DNA of 64,000 nucleotides from Bemisia tabaci (taxonomy: Eukaryota; Arthropoda; Insecta; Hemiptera; Aleyrodidae), in NCBI RefSeq assembly GCF_918797505.1, contig NC_092802.1:8823480-8887479 (forward strand). Direction: 5' to 3'. Both the position numbers and the translations under genes were made by a program. The stretch's first letter is position 1. Every line of letters starts with the position of its first letter. Positions 22,604-46,730 of the stretch are shown here, piece by piece. The notes under the pieces were generated by a model, which saw nothing but the letters and a program-made list of their open reading frames with translations, had not been told where the DNA came from and ran no database searches.

Positions 22604-25600
22604 CGTTGACCGCTTGTAGGTTATGCTTCCAGTGAAATTACAGAATTCCATGCCATGACTATGTTAATGTTACCTTCTGTTATTATCATAAAAAATGTAC
22701 ATTAACTAAGTACACATTTTACCCTGTCTGAAAGCTCTCTAACTATTTTGAATCAAGCTCTGTTTTGTTGAAGTCAGTTTTGAAAAATATTTAGAGGAAG
22801 CTCTCTCCAATGCTGGTTATTTAGATTATGTCTTTGTGAAGAGCCCATTTCGGAGGTAAATTCAAAGATTCCTCAGTGAACGAGCATATATTTATTGCAG
22901 GCAAATAGCCAAATCAGGCAGCTTATAAAATTCCTGGGCAAATAGTCTAATTTTGAAAGTTTACGAAGTTTCACATGTTTTTACAAAGAGTTTATATTTT
23001 CAATATTTTGAAGGCAAGAATTCATCAAACCCTAATCTATCGTTGCATTTTTCCTTTTCAGTATGCTCTTCATTTACTTTCAACCGTTATAATTGTGAAA
23101 ACTCAGTATTTTAAAAAATGCTGTCTTATAAAATGGTTGTTTATTTCTGAGCTAGAAAGCAGCAACTATAAATTGATGCAAATTTTGAAAATAATTCCTA
23201 TCTGAATACTAATAATTATTTCTTCCAAAATTAGCGGAGGAGTCAGTGTTTCAACCTAAGTGTGAATATTGGACGAGGTGCCTGATTTGATTATTTGCCT
23301 GCAACATATTAATATCAATAAGTAGAGCCTCCTCTCAGCGTATTAAGGTGAAAATGTTCAGGATATTTTGGCTTTTTATGCTTTGTAGGTTTGCATGAAC
23401 TCGGAAAGTTTGCATGTTCCATCGGCTCCGATGTCATCTTTATTCCTCTCTTTTTGGTCCTTCTTCCATTTAAGTCTGTTTTCCCCTCCAAAATTTGAGA
23501 CTGTTATGAAGGAGGACACTTCTCTGTATTGTATGATTGTAATTCAATTCATTTAATTTGATTGCTTTTAAATTGCTATAGTCTCAAATCCAGCTTTGAT
23601 CTTTTATTAATCAAAGTGCCTTTTGAGCTAAACTTTGGCTCATTCTCTCATTTTTTTTTTTTCAAGAGAAAAAAAGATTACGCACAACAAGTTCTAAATT
23701 AGAAAGGTTGCGATTCTGATCTGCCTCGAAAATGCTGCCTTACAAAATTATAGGTTCGTTTTTAAACTTTCTTGTTGGCCTCTTGCTCAAAGTAATGTCC
23801 CATTTTCTGATTACGATGAGATATTAAGTTTTTTGATTCGTAAAATAATAGCATTTAAAATCAATGAGAGAATATTCTTGAATGTCCGATGTAAGCAAAA
23901 TTATTCTAATTTTGTTCTCTCTCGCATTCAGATGAGCACGACAGAGGATCATTGAGCTACCAGCCAATGGGCCAGTTACTTGATAAACCAAATCGTACCA
24001 AAATCTATTTTTTACTTGGTTACAGCAAACACAGTACCTACTAATGATCAAATATATGTGTATCAACCACTGTCATTCCCTGTATTGTTTCAGCAATATG
24101 ATCTTTCCTTTTTTACTTGTTTTTGATGTTTTCCCCTCATTTCTGTGGTATTTTCTGAGCTAGGACAACAATTTTTTGAAAAGTCAAAGTTAACCTGGAA
24201 AAGTTGGGAACTTTGATCTACAAAGCTGTGAAAACCTCGCGTAGTTTGTGAACCTTTGTGAAACCTTCATCTTAGTATAAGAAGTAATCTATTTTTAATA
24301 TTTTAAATTTTCAAAGATTTTTGCCAAAAGTTTCTCGTCAAAAGCATTTTATTGCACGAGACCTCTTATGAACTTAGGAAACTCGACATCTAAGAATACT
24401 TATTAATCTAAAAGATTTTATTTTCTACCTTTTTTGTGCCTGGCTTTAATTTCTGGATTTAATGCGGGTGAAAAAGTAATTTACTCAGCTGATTGTCCCT
24501 TTCATCCATAAATATTTGAGTGCAGGTTTGGAGTAGGTATGAACGTAGGTTTTAGAAAACGTTGCTGGTTTTTTTTTCCTCAATGTCAAGCATTCCGTTT
24601 TTCTTACTTTGCTGCCTTTAATCTTGAATTTCTGAGTTGGATCAATTCACATCAATGAATGAGACAACTTCTTTCGTTATGTTACAAATGTGACTTGTTA
24701 ATTTGTTTTCCATTGAAAGTTTTTATCTAAAATTTTATTTCGGTTTTTGCTAAAATCATAATGAATACTTTTCTTAAGAATACTCTGTCTACGCGTATGA
24801 CAGCTACGGACTCAAATTTTGTCGGTGTGGAGCAAACATTCACTTTCCTTTGTTTATGATCCTCAAGTAATTGTATACATCATTGAGACTTTATGGATAA
24901 GTTTAGTTGGATACGGAAAAGGTCCAGTTTGATCGCTTGGATTTAAATATTATTTTTTATCTCAGTTGAATTAGAGTTCATATGGATTGCACTAGTTGCT
25001 GACTGAGGCCAAAAACATTTGAGTCATGGATGTTTGCTAATTCAAATACATAGTGCAGCTTCTTGCATTTCAAAATTAGGTACTTATTCTTGTACAATTT
25101 CGTGTTTTTTTAACTGTACTCAATTTTTTTTAGCTTCATTTTATTTTGTATGTATTTATTCATCTATTTTTTTTTGGAGTATGATATACCTCAAATTGAA
25201 TTCTCATGAAAATGGTAGGACTCTAATTTTTCTTCTAAATGTACTTCAGTACCTTATGAGGTCAACCTAGAATGAAGTTTCTCTATTTAATATTCTCCGA
25301 ACTGAAGGCGAACAATCAAAATAATTTAGTCAGGAGTCAAGCACACTCTCAGCTTTAATGTAAGCCTATTTCATGGCTACTCCTTATTTTACAGTAAAGG
25401 ATTTTCTTGGATTTCTTAGATTTTCAATACTTCATACACAATGTGTGTTACATGTTTTTTTCCCTTCAATTTTTCTGAATATCATTAATAAGACTCACAA
25501 GTTGCTCATGAAGTTGAGATTGTAAGGGTCAAAATAAATTCAACGACCTTCATTTTTAAAAGAAAAAATCGGATAACTTTGTGCTATCGGCTTTTATTCC

Positions 25601-26280
25601 AAGAGGTGAGAACATTGCAACAAGTGGTCTAGGCTCTATTGAGTTTCCTGCCGAACCTCTCGTCCTTTATGTTAATCTTGGGCCACACATAACGCTAAGA
25701 GTAAGCATGACTCCTAACTTTTAACCAATATATCTCCTTTAGCCGAGAAAGTACAAGATAGTAAAAATATTTTTTGGATGACCCTAGAGTTATCAATCTG
25801 TTAGATTTCTTTGGAAATGTTATACACACTGTTCCACCTCAAAGTTTCAGTAGAAAAAGGAGATTATCCGTGTTTGAAGCCTTAGCATGTATTTAACCAA
25901 CAATAATTATTGCTGAATGAAATAGTTCATTTATTAATACTTTTGTAGCAGACTGAGAGAATATTCAAAGAATCAAAGACTGTAGTTACCATTTTATTGA
26001 ACTAGTGGTTTTGAAAACCTGTTTTCCTTACTAGTGCAATCTTCATATTTGTAGAGGAAATTGTATACTTAATTGAGAGTATTCATTTCTTCAACCATTG
26101 CGTTACACCCCTGTGCCTTATGCATTGTTAAATTTTTGATGATTTTATTTTTAGCTTAGGGGAACTGTTTTCTTGAATATTAAATTGATACTCATCAAAA
26201 GATTGTCTACTTAAAAAAGCGCTTATCTGTGTCAAAGTTTTCAATTGGGTTACTGCTTTGATATAAATTCAAGTAGAGTT

Positions 26281-26319
<39 letters not shown>

Positions 26320-26735
26320 GTGATGGAAATTGGCTCTAAGTCATGACATCGAACAGCTCTTAACTGAGAGAATAATGCCAACTCATTTTAAACGCATAAT
26401 CAACATGGTGAACTCTCTTACTCCATTCTCTCTCCATCATTTTCCTTTCACTGCACTCTGCGTCTATAAGACATCACCTGTAAAGCCGAGCTGTACCAAG
26501 GCTTTTTTTCTTCTTTTCTAATTTTTACAAGAGCAAGCCAGGAAATGATAATAGGTAAGTTCAGAGAATTGTGAATTGCTGAGCGACTAATGTTAACTTT
26601 AGGAATGAGACTTTACCTTTTCGTTTATTATCTTTTCCTTATTTTATTGTTTCATTATTTTTTCTACATCTCGACACTCATACTATTTACTGAAATTGTG
26701 CGCCCCTTATGATTTCTATTTTTTCTGTATTTCAG
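22604..26735. other. Spartin 3' flank / intergenic, no gene seen
   Basis: The interval is AT-rich with scattered short frames (all under 90 codons, no domain, no consistent splice sites). The first part must include the spartin 3' UTR. I see no exact AATAAA soon after the stop; one occurs near 25533. Confidence 0.5.
26284..26319. repeat. Poly-T tract
   Basis: An uninterrupted run of about 36 T. A shorter one is at 6358-6383. Either could be a retroposon tail on the minus strand, but no adjoining element was recognised. Confidence 0.8.
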
Positions 26736-26846
26736 AAAATTTTAACTGCTCTAGCTTCACCCAAGCCCAAAGAGACCTCAGAAAAAGATGGAATAGACAA
26801 GGAATTAATTAAGAAGTATATGCTGAATGAGATTGATTTTGTATAA
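26736..26846 (+). CDS. Candidate terminal exon of an unidentified gene
   Basis: A good acceptor (TTTTTTCTGTATTTCAG) precedes a phase-0 open frame of 36 codons ending LIKKYMLNEIDFV and TAA, with A/T-rich downstream sequence containing ATTAAA. Composition (Lys/Glu/Pro, then helix) reads as protein, unlike flanking DNA. It could be the last exon of a small gene between spartin and the receptor, or an alternative spartin end. No upstream partner exon was found, and I do not recognise the peptide. Confidence 0.35.
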   Translation, partial: KILTALASPKPKETSEKDGIDKELIKKYMLNEIDFV

Positions 26847-28960
26847 CTATTTCCTGTTCATTGTTAATGGTTTAATTTCCAGAATTAAAGATGACATTTT
26901 CCGAAATGAGAACAGTTCATACTTTCAATTTTCCAATGTTAATTAATGTAAATCGTGCTTTAATAGATCACTGGACAAATTGCAAATTCAAGGATTATAA
27001 AACTGCTTCCTAACCAAAATTTCAAGTAAACAAGAATAACTGCAAGAAATTTCAATAGACAACTTTTAATTTTAATACTTTTTGGAAACCTTACAAAAAT
27101 AATAATACAAAAAAAGTTTTCTTACAATTAAAAAGTACAAAATAAAGTATGTAAGTATCCTAGAAACACAAGCAATAAGGCCTCAAAAGCAAGTCCTTCG
27201 GCCAAGATTGGCTTGAAGCGCAAAAAATTAGTATCATATTATTCTTCACGAAAAAATATGCGGGAAAGAAAATTATTTAACAAATTCTAGACGCATTCGT
27301 GAAAGGCAGCGATTTTTTTTTCTCGTTTTTTTAGGTTTGTCATTTCTCTTTGTGGCGAGAACATAAATACATGACTCTCTCGTTGACAGTCTTAATGAGG
27401 GAACTGAATAAACTTGAAGGCAAAATCCAAATATTTAAACAAATAAGATAGGAAAACACTGTTTCAAATTAGTCTCGAAAGTATGTATAGTTTTTTGTTC
27501 CAGAATGATATTCAATAAAAAACTGCTACATTGAGAAGGAGAATTTTTATGATTTTTAGTACACATACCGTTGCACCTCTCACATGAAGGCGTATCCCTG
27601 TTTCCACTTGAGCCCCAAAAAGCATGGAATTATTCAAAGAAAAGGGCTCACAAGGAAATTGAGTTACGCCCTTACATCAAAAGAGCAACGATAACGATGG
27701 TGTAAATTACTCTTAGATACAAGGAAAATCGATTTGGCCCATTGCGATGGTCCAAAGTTTATCATTTTTGAAAAGTCAAAATAATTAGTCTGACGAAGTC
27801 AAAACATCTCTGATATCTCATTGAAATCTACCAACAGCAAGAGTGTCATTAGAAGTAGGAAAGTAGGAGTTACACTACAGACTTGAATGCTGAGCATCGC
27901 TTCCAGCGAGTTGGCGTCACTATTAGTATTCCCTTAAGATCTATTGAATACGTTGATTCTAGATGAGATGGGCTGGCTCACCAGCCATTGACATGCATCT
28001 AAATGGAACACATTTAAACAATGTTTCCAACTTGTAAGAATTGCCACTGCTCGAATGATCGATCAATTTTCGAGTGATTTGAGTAGCATTTACATACAAT
28101 GTTTTCTGAAGTTTGCCTCCCTGGTTTTTAATACAAGCATTTCACTGGCAGATCTAGGGGGCACGCCTCTTCCCTTTTGTAGAGAAGAAGGACAAAAGAC
28201 GATGATATAGCATGAAAAATCGTATTTTTACATCAGACTTGAGGTAAAAAAATGTGTGCCATTGAAAAATGTTTTAAGGGACTATAAAGTTTGGAATACG
28301 GGAGAAACTCAGTTTCTGCTGCATAAATACAGGGCATAATATACACACTAAAAGAATTTAAAAGATCAAAAAATTTTCTATAGCTGAAAATAACGCATGA
28401 CATAGGTACCAAAATGAAAATGAAGTCTGTTAAATATACATAGCAGATGAGAAGCTGAAACAAGAGTTTCATAAGCCAACTTCAGTCACATTAAATTAAT
28501 GCTATCACAGGACATCCTTGAATGGGTGCATTGTCAAAACACTTTAGGAGTAGAATTTCTCGAAATTTTACAGGTTAACGATTACCGATGTACCAAAAAT
28601 TCCCTGGCTTTCCCCATTGGTGATCAACCAACAGACATCAAAGTAAAAAAATGAAGTTCCTCTTTTAAAACTGACCACAGACCTCTCTGCTATTCTTTTC
28701 AAATTTTTAATTTTTTGAAACTTTAGCCTCCAGGAAAAAATGCTCAATGCTTTCTCTTTTCCCGAGTTCCCCTGCCATTTTGAAATTCTAATACCAAGTA
28801 CGCACTGTAAGCAAAAGTACTGCGGTCAACTCTTACAACACTGATAAAAGGAACCAGAAGAAGTTTTACTGAATTCTTTACCTAATGAACTATTTACTCT
28901 ACACATTATTTTACAAATTAAATTAATGAGCCTTTACAAAATAGCACTTATAAAAAGAGC
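26847..28960. other. Intergenic, no gene seen
   Basis: AT-rich sequence with no credible exon on either strand. It may include 3' UTR of the candidate exon (plus strand) or the end of the receptor transcript (minus strand). The hydrophobic 79-codon minus frame at 28233 has no supporting features. Confidence 0.5.
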
Positions 28961-29162
28961 ACATCATGATCCGAAACGTACACATAATGGGAGACGGAAC
29001 AAGGTCCAAACTAGATGAGAACGTCACATGTTGCATCTTCAAAATCTTACGAAGAAAACGATTCGCCAAGAGGGAGTTTGAGAGTCAACTCCTGAACGAG
29101 ATATTAACAAGTATTTTTAACAAAGATCAAATGGAACTTAGATTATACTTATGACGTCATTT

Positions 29163-29692
29163 GAGGCACTGGATGCGAAAAGGGCACTTCTCGGTTGAAG
29201 TGTTTCAGAGTCTCCTCTAATATTTCATTCATTGTAAGGAAAGAGAATGCATCCATTTTACTAAAAACTTTACCGAGTATTCCTAATGATACTACAATTT
29301 TCTACGGAAAGAATTCTGGAAAAATCACCCATTAACCCTTAAAATGGCAGTTTGGAGGGCCGACAACACCGAAAACACAAGAGAGGTTAGGCGCAATTTA
29401 GCGCAAAGCGCGATGACGCAGTTGTTGACAGCTGGGGACGTAGTTCTCCAAACATCCGATGGATCGCTGCACAAGACAGAGGCGGCAAACTACGTCCGAC
29501 ACATGAGCTTACGCGAGGTGAACAGGTTTGTCGGATCAGGTCCGACACATGATCGGAACGGGAAAATAAAAATGACGGACCACATCCGACACATGAGTGG
29601 TGCGGGTTAAATTCATCTCCAAGGGATTAATTAGGAACAGAAATTCTGAAACACTGCAATCGAGAAGTGCCCTTTTCGTCTCCAGTGCCTCA
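29163..29692. mobile_element. Nested MITE (GAGGCACTGG ends)
   Basis: GAGGCACTGGATGCGAAAAG and CTTCTCGGTTGAAGTGTTTC at the left are mirrored by CTTTTCGTCTCCAGTGCCTC at the right, over about 45 bp. Its interior is interrupted by the element at 29336-29606. Confidence 0.7.
29332..29610. mobile_element. piggyBac-like short element (TTAA-CCC...GGG-TTAA)
   Basis: TTAA at 29332-29335 and 29607-29610 flanks a 271-bp unit beginning CCC and ending GGG, the piggyBac signature. It is markedly more GC-rich than its surroundings and carries an 88-codon plus-strand frame without a known domain. The word TCCGACACATGA occurs three times (about 29494, 29541, 29586). Confidence 0.6.
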
Positions 29693-31132
29693 TTTCTATT
29701 TTTTTCATTTGACCAATGATGATTTTGAACACACAATCTTGTTCACGGTTTGGTTTCCAGACTTCCCGTTGTGTAATTAGTTTTTCTCGTACAATTTTGA
29801 GGAGGATACAAGTTGCAAATTGCTTTAACTCATACCTTGTCTAGAGGCCCCTTTCCCAATATTTCCAGGGTAGCTAAAGTCTGCCAGGGATTCTATAGTC
29901 AAAAATCCAAAAAATATGGGGTCAAAAAATCTTCATCTTCAGACTTTTCCAGGGTTCTTAATCCTTCCCCCCACTCTCCCTTGAAATTTTAGATTGATGA
30001 ACCTCTGAGGGGCTCTGGCTTTGTCCTTTCAGACTGGAGAAATTGCAAGATACTCAGATGCAACGAATATTACATTGCATCAAAAAACAAAATGAAAATT
30101 CAAAAATTTGTTCAATGAAAGGTAATGGACACTTTACTAATGAGATAAAAAATTGAACTTCTAAAATGCGCGAGAGAAGTTCGCTCTTATTCTTGGCATC
30201 TTGCGGTTGGAACTAAGCTGTTTGATTTCAACTTAACCCTCAATGGTTTGGCATTACCGATTGGTAAAAATGCATTTTTCAGTTTTTTAAAAATTCAAAC
30301 TTTCCTTTGAGGCGTAGTTTTGCAAAGTCTTGTCCGTGTTTTTGTTTACTTAAAAAAAATCACCAAAAATTCGAAATTTTGAGAGAAAAATTTGGGACTT
30401 TGTGGAAAGCTGCAAAATAGATTTGTGTCTTCTAGAATCCAAGATCCAAAATTAATTCATACTATAGAGGATTAAGAACAAAATTTTTCTTCTCTGGATT
30501 TTCGGTTGGAGATGCAGTGATAGACTCGATGGCAAAATATTCTGCATTTGAAAATACCATAATAGGTTGAAAAAAGATGGCACATACATTCAGAAGCTGT
30601 TGTATGTTACAGCTTGAGAGAAGTCATAGAATAAATAAACTACGTAAACAGAAGCGAAAGCAACCGCCATTTTTTTGTCATTGAGGCGAAACTGAGTCAA
30701 TAAGTGCTGTTTACGTCTGCGCCATGTCGACATTCTAGAGAGGTCGAAGGATAGCAGATACAGACGTTTGTAGGAATTAAAAGAGATTTTTTTACACTTG
30801 TTCACTGTTATTCCAGAGAAGCACTGTAGGGTTGCTTAAAATTTTATGTTTCTTTCCAATTTTATAATTGTAGGTTAACCTCCAATCAGGTTTCAATAAG
30901 TATGAAGATTGACCGACCCCGGGAAGAAAAATGTCAACATTGGTTCTTTCGGAGCTTTCGCTTCTGTTGGCGTAGTCTCTTTATTCTATGGAGAAGTCTT
31001 CTGTTCATTAAAGTTTATGCAACGATTAATAGTAACAGTCTTTCAACACTCATAAAAATAAGTCAGGAACACTGAAAAATTGAGAATACTTCGCAGGAAA
31101 TAGAGCATTTGACAGCTCTAACGGTGGGATTC

Positions 31133-42004
<10,872 letters not shown>

Positions 42005-42059
42005 CTAAAAAAAGTATGAATTGAAGCATTATGCAACATATTTTCACTTCATAATTTTA

Positions 42060-42325
42060 CAGGGAAAATCAATCATTTAAGGAGAAGACTGGAAATGAAC
42101 TCCTAAACAAAATATTTATGAAATTTTACAATTTAACATTGATTAAAACGCGAAATAGAGGAGAAGTCATTTCTTCACCTCACTTCCCTTTAAAGCGTGT
42201 TAAAAATGATTGATAATACCTTGTCCAGGGATTGATTTCCGAACTTTCTCTTGTGTGGATTGTTTACTACATCAGATTTCAAGGGGAAAATATTCTAATT
42301 AAGACCTTGTCTAGTGCCATTAGCC
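42060..42325. mobile_element. Fragment of GGACCACTAGACAAGGT-family MITE
   Basis: GAACTCCTAAACAAAATATTTATG and, at the right, AAGACCTTGTCTAGTGCC recall the family. The left end is not recognisable. Confidence 0.4.
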
Positions 42326-43737
42326 TCACTATAATTCCTCTTATGAACCAAGATAGGCGATATTTGATGGGATTATAGAATTTTAGGATCCATGACATTG
42401 CAGTTCACTTATGTTCAGTGTTTGAAACTCACCTTTGAGTTTTAGGAGCCATGTGACGCATCAAGCCCGATTTTTAGGGGCCAAATTGACATTTTGCCTA
42501 AGTGTTACGGCGCATTTAGTGAAAAGTTAGACGCAAGATGTTTTTGTAACAGAACTAGTAATTAGCTGTAAAGTGGGGAAGACAACAGCACTAAGAATGA
42601 AATCGTGAAGAACAGAAAAAGCTTTCACTTGGCGTGCTGAAAAGTCTGAGTTTTTTAAATTCAAAAGAGAAAATTTGTTTTTCTTTCTTCATGTGACTTC
42701 CTATGAAAATTCAGATTTTTAGGGGGCACTTTTTAGGGGCCACGTTGGCGCAGAGCCTTCATTATTTGGGCGCCATGGCTGATTTTTTAGGCGCATTTGG
42801 CGCTGTGAGTTTCGAGCACTGCTTGTGTTCAAACTTCTCCTTCCTTTTCTGCTCCTGGCCATATTGCCGTTATTGTCTATTTAAGTGAGGAGATAACAAT
42901 TCTACTAGAACTGGGGAGAGACAAGAATAGACAAAAGTCTCATCAGTCAGTCTGAATGCATCAATTATCAGTTGGGCCATTGGTTAGTATGTATATACGT
43001 AAATATCTGTTGAATGGTGTAATTTTTTGATGAGACATTTGTCTGTTTTTCTCTTTCCCCAGTTCAAAATAAATATGAATCTACGAGAGAAATATGAACT
43101 TGCTATAAATGGAAGATTTCTGAATCAAGTGCAAATCAGGATCTTTCGAGAGATGGATCTTCTTATTCTTCGGGGAAACGGATTCTGTGAAAGAAAGCAA
43201 AATTATTAATACGAACCCGTGAACAAAAGCAAGAGGAGAAAGCCACCAAATTTCAGAATCATTGTCGGTTATCAATTCATCCAAATATGAGAGTCCAAGT
43301 TTTGAAGGATGCTTTTTTCATCATCATATCTCGTATCATTTTCCTTTTCATAGGCAGGAACGTCAGGGAACTTCTTCAACCCTGAGAATAAATCAGAAAG
43401 AATAGATTACAGCCTTGAATGTCTGAAAAAGTTGAACATTTTTATGAACATGTCATCAGAGTTTGGATTCAAAACTTGATCAAACTCCTGAAAAATAAAG
43501 TGAAACATCCTAGACCTTTCATCAGAAGCTTGCTAAACTGAGGAAAATTCTGACCTGCCTCAAAAGTAAGAACATCTTCAAGACCAATGTGGCACTACAG
43601 AAAATCTTCACCAGTTAAACTAATGATTCCAGACTATCCCATACAGCAGAATTTCAAGATTGATAGTGATAAATCAGCTATTTAGAGTCAATTTACTGCT
43701 ATGAAACTTCTACTTAACAGCAATTTTAATCTACATG

Positions 43738-43989
43738 TGAGGGGCTTTTCACAAAAAGCGCGTACATGCCGTTTTTGAAAAAATGAGATATTCATCGACT
43801 CTAAGTAAAATTAGTTTGAAAGTATATCATGAAAAAAATTCACAACTAAATTCCAAACTTAGAGCATCAAAAAATGAGTTTAAATTTCCTCTCGGCCATA
43901 AAGCTCCATGTAATTTTGAAACTTTTAACCTGTATTTCATGAAATATCAAAAACTGCACTTTGGCGCCTTGTCTCTCAAGCCCCTCATG
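43738..43989. mobile_element. MITE, GGGCTTGGAGGACAAGG family, copy 3
   Basis: GAGGGGCTTTTCACAAAAAG at the left pairs loosely with AAAAACTGCACTTTGGCGCC and CTCTCAAGCCCCTC at the right. The body shares TTGAAACTTTTAACCTGTATTT-like words with copy 2. Confidence 0.6.
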
Positions 43990-44186
43990 TAACGTACAAA
44001 CTCACTATAGATAGTCACGGTCGATTTTTCAACACAAAATAGCTATTTAATTGGAATTGCTTGCCATTTAAGACAACTATTTCTGATATATTTCCATCAC
44101 CCAATTTGGGAACTTTCAATGGCTGTAGCCAACTCAAGTGCCATTTATCACTATCGAATTTCTGTTTTTCGACACTCGACTGGCTT

Positions 44187-44478
44187 CATAGAGAAAAAAA
44201 AGGTGTTTGCATTTTGGGCATCTTGGATTTTTTTGATGACATAGGTCGGTACAGCAACTTTTATCATCAATTATCTCGGAAATGGTGTAATTTATGGAAA
44301 AAATTCATTCCATGAAAGTGCTTGAAATTATATCATGAGTTGATTTTAGCAAAAAAATGGGACATTATGGTTCGTTTTTCATACTTCGAATTCCGGATTT
44401 CGCTGGCCAGGTTGTACCGACCTACGTCACAGGGTAAACAAACCTCAAGATGCAAACACCTCCTTTTTTTTCTCTATG
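44187..44478. mobile_element. MITE, GGTGTTTGCAT family, copy 2
   Basis: ATAGAGAAAAAAAAGGTGT at the left is mirrored by CACCTCCTTTTTTTTCTCTAT at the right. It is the better-preserved relative of 17124-17420. Confidence 0.82.
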
Positions 44479-44949
44479 GACTGGCTGGGATTTGACAATG
44501 AGAGAAAACTGCTCACAGTAACTGACCCACGACGTTAGGTGCAGGTGTTTCGATAACTTTCAACAGAATTGATCGTCACAACTCTACATGATACGCATGG
44601 AAAATCTACAGCATTAAAGGAGATAAACATCAGGACTTAACAACGAAATTATTGAGGATCCTCACGGATTGTTATAATTACACAGAAAAAACCATACCTA
44701 CTGGACTTCAGATCATAAGTTCGAACAGCAGGAGTAAGAGTAAGGTTAAGTGAGTTTTGAACTCAAAACAAAAACAAATCGTCGAGCCGAGAATAATAAT
44801 TCCAAATTAATACGAACTAGGCTTAATTGAGAAACTCAGCATTTACAAAATATGGGCGAGCTAAAATTTTCAGTGTAAATTGATACTTCATGAAGAAGTA
44901 AACACTGTAAACGGTCAAAAACACACATAACACACGAACTTCGAGTTTT

Positions 44950-45710
44950 CTGAGTTCTTAGCAGCCGCTTCCCCGCACTACCCTTCTTCTCCTCGCCGGA
45001 TGGCGCCAGGGTCTCCTGAGGAGGCGCCAGCCAGGCGCCTGCCGGTCATGTTTGGGATTCCTTCATTGCCAGTAAGGGCAGGCAGTATTATTAAATATCT
45101 GCTTTTATTATCCCTACAAATTTGGCAACGTCGAGGACAAGTCTGACTCAGCAACTTGTTGAAAATGAGAGTGTGTGAGTGATGTTAGTTTGTAACGAAT
45201 GCTCTGATTGGTTGATATTGAAGGAATTGAACAAAGGAGGAGCAGAAACATGGTCTGGGTGACGAAACACGGTGATCCCATTAATTTATCCATAAGAAAG
45301 AGGCTGGCTTAACACCATCTACGTCAGTAAGATGGCGGTCTTGACACCCTGCTGCTGCAGTGAATGATCTCGAAACTTCTGCGATGCTGTCGACGTGGCA
45401 CGCCGACTTGTTGAATCTTGTAAGGGCCGCCGCTGCCATTTTCTCTGCGCCTTTGCCTTTGTTCAGTCGCTGAGTCCCTGGAGAAGCTTGAAAGTTCTGA
45501 TATTTAGTTCGGAAGTGATTCTTTTGCGCATTTTTTTGCGCTTATCGTGTAATTTGTGACTAGACGAGGTAATAATGCTACCGCAAACTGCAGTCTACGA
45601 GTGTGGTAGCTTTTTTTCTCTCCAGAGTTGGTTTCTCTTCGCCAGCCACCACCCTGTGTGATCATCGTCTCGTGGCCTGAGTGAAACCTCCGAATTTTTC
45701 AAGAATGGTA
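44950..45710 (+). promoter_or_regulatory. Candidate bidirectional promoter and 5' UTR exon
   Basis: This is a GC-richer island in AT-rich DNA upstream of the receptor gene (minus). It includes CAAGATGGCGG-type words (45328-45340, a YY1-like core) and pyrimidine tracts near 45440-45470. On the plus strand, an ATG at about 45704 is followed at once by the donor GTAAGC, as in genes whose first coding exon holds only the start codon; no downstream exon was recognised. Promoter function is inferred from composition and position. Confidence 0.35.
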
Positions 45711-46730
45711 AGCAATTTTCCACTCCACTTCCTATTGCAACCGCCTTTACATTACCTCTTAATCCCTTTATCTCGTGGGTTTGTGCCTCTCCCTGAGTTT
45801 TGGTTTTCATGCATGTGCTGAATGGCTGCCTTCTTTTGCGCATCTGTTTTCGCGATCACCGTTACGCCGAAGTCTCAGTCTAAATTACAAGCGATTTCTT
45901 AGCATTTGTAACTCAATTGAGTCTGAAAAGTCATCATTTTCCTCCGTTCCCATATTCACAGCTGGAAGTAGCCGTGATTCTGTGATTTATACTAGTTCAC
46001 CTTATGTAAGCCTATCTTCCCAAATGCCCCCTGAATCATCGTTCAAGGTTGTGTAACCAGGGAGTGGTCAATCTTTGTGTGACCTGGGAAGAGAATATCC
46101 GTATTTTCTGCCGTGTACTTAATTATAACTATCAACTTAGGTGGATTAGCATCAACTGAGGCACAAAACACCATTCTTTCATTTCTCACTGCTTCCTGTC
46201 GCCTGGCCCATAGCCTCGGCCTCTGCTACTTCCAGGACCTAGGTAATTCCATTTGCAGCTCTATCAGTTGTGGTATTTGAATCAATATGTGTAAACTTAT
46301 TACTGGGTGTGTAGCATCAGGATTTGAGGTCTAGCAGGAATTAATCATGATTTCATCAAGATTCAAGGGAAAATCGGTCGTAAAATCAGGATTTGAGACA
46401 AGTCTGCTGTCCGATTGGATTTTTTTTATCGAGCTATTTTTGTGAAGTTCCCTTCGCCTAGCGCTGTAACAACTTAATTTTATTGCCTCTCTTTTTTTAA
46501 AATGTTACTTAACGCCACCTTTAATGCTGTAATCCTTTACCTTCATTGATTCGATTATACCTGGGATAGGCGCAGTGGGGGGTGCAATGTGCTTCTTAAT
46601 TTGCATGAATACACTTAATATCATGTTTTGATTTTGAAGTAATACACTGTTTATCATGTTTTCACAATCATTGGGATCTCTCATCTCAGCGAGGACTCTT
46701 CCCAGTTGCTTCTGAACATCATTTAATAGT
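45711..46730. other. No gene seen
   Basis: If the plus-strand ATG-donor at 45704 is real, this is its first intron. Short frames exist but carry no domain or matched splice sites. Confidence 0.4.

Larger units (their letters stand above)
28990..29855. mobile_element. GGACCACTAGACAAGGT-family MITE, host of nested insertions
   Basis: Left interior words (GATATTAACAAGTATTTTTAA, AACTTAGATTATACTTATGA) and right end TACCTTGTCTAGAGGCCC match the family of 32791. Another inverted-repeat element (29163-29692) sits inside it, and a TTAA-flanked element sits inside that: three levels of insertion. Confidence 0.6.

Noticed and set aside
28233..28472. Hydrophobic 79-codon minus-strand frame
   Set aside because: The hydrophobicity is expected from T-rich DNA; no splice sites, domain or context.
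42703..42888. 61-codon plus-strand frame with MxxFLGAF-like repeats
   Set aside because: Low-complexity GGCGC/TTTTTAGGGG words explain it; no protein features.
43081..43284. Possible signal-peptide exon of the receptor
   Set aside because: It is hydrophobic, but it begins with TTG, has no in-frame ATG and no suitable donor in phase.
45775..46056. 93-codon plus-strand frame
   Set aside because: It lies just downstream of a donor site in putative intron; no domain and no matched acceptor.
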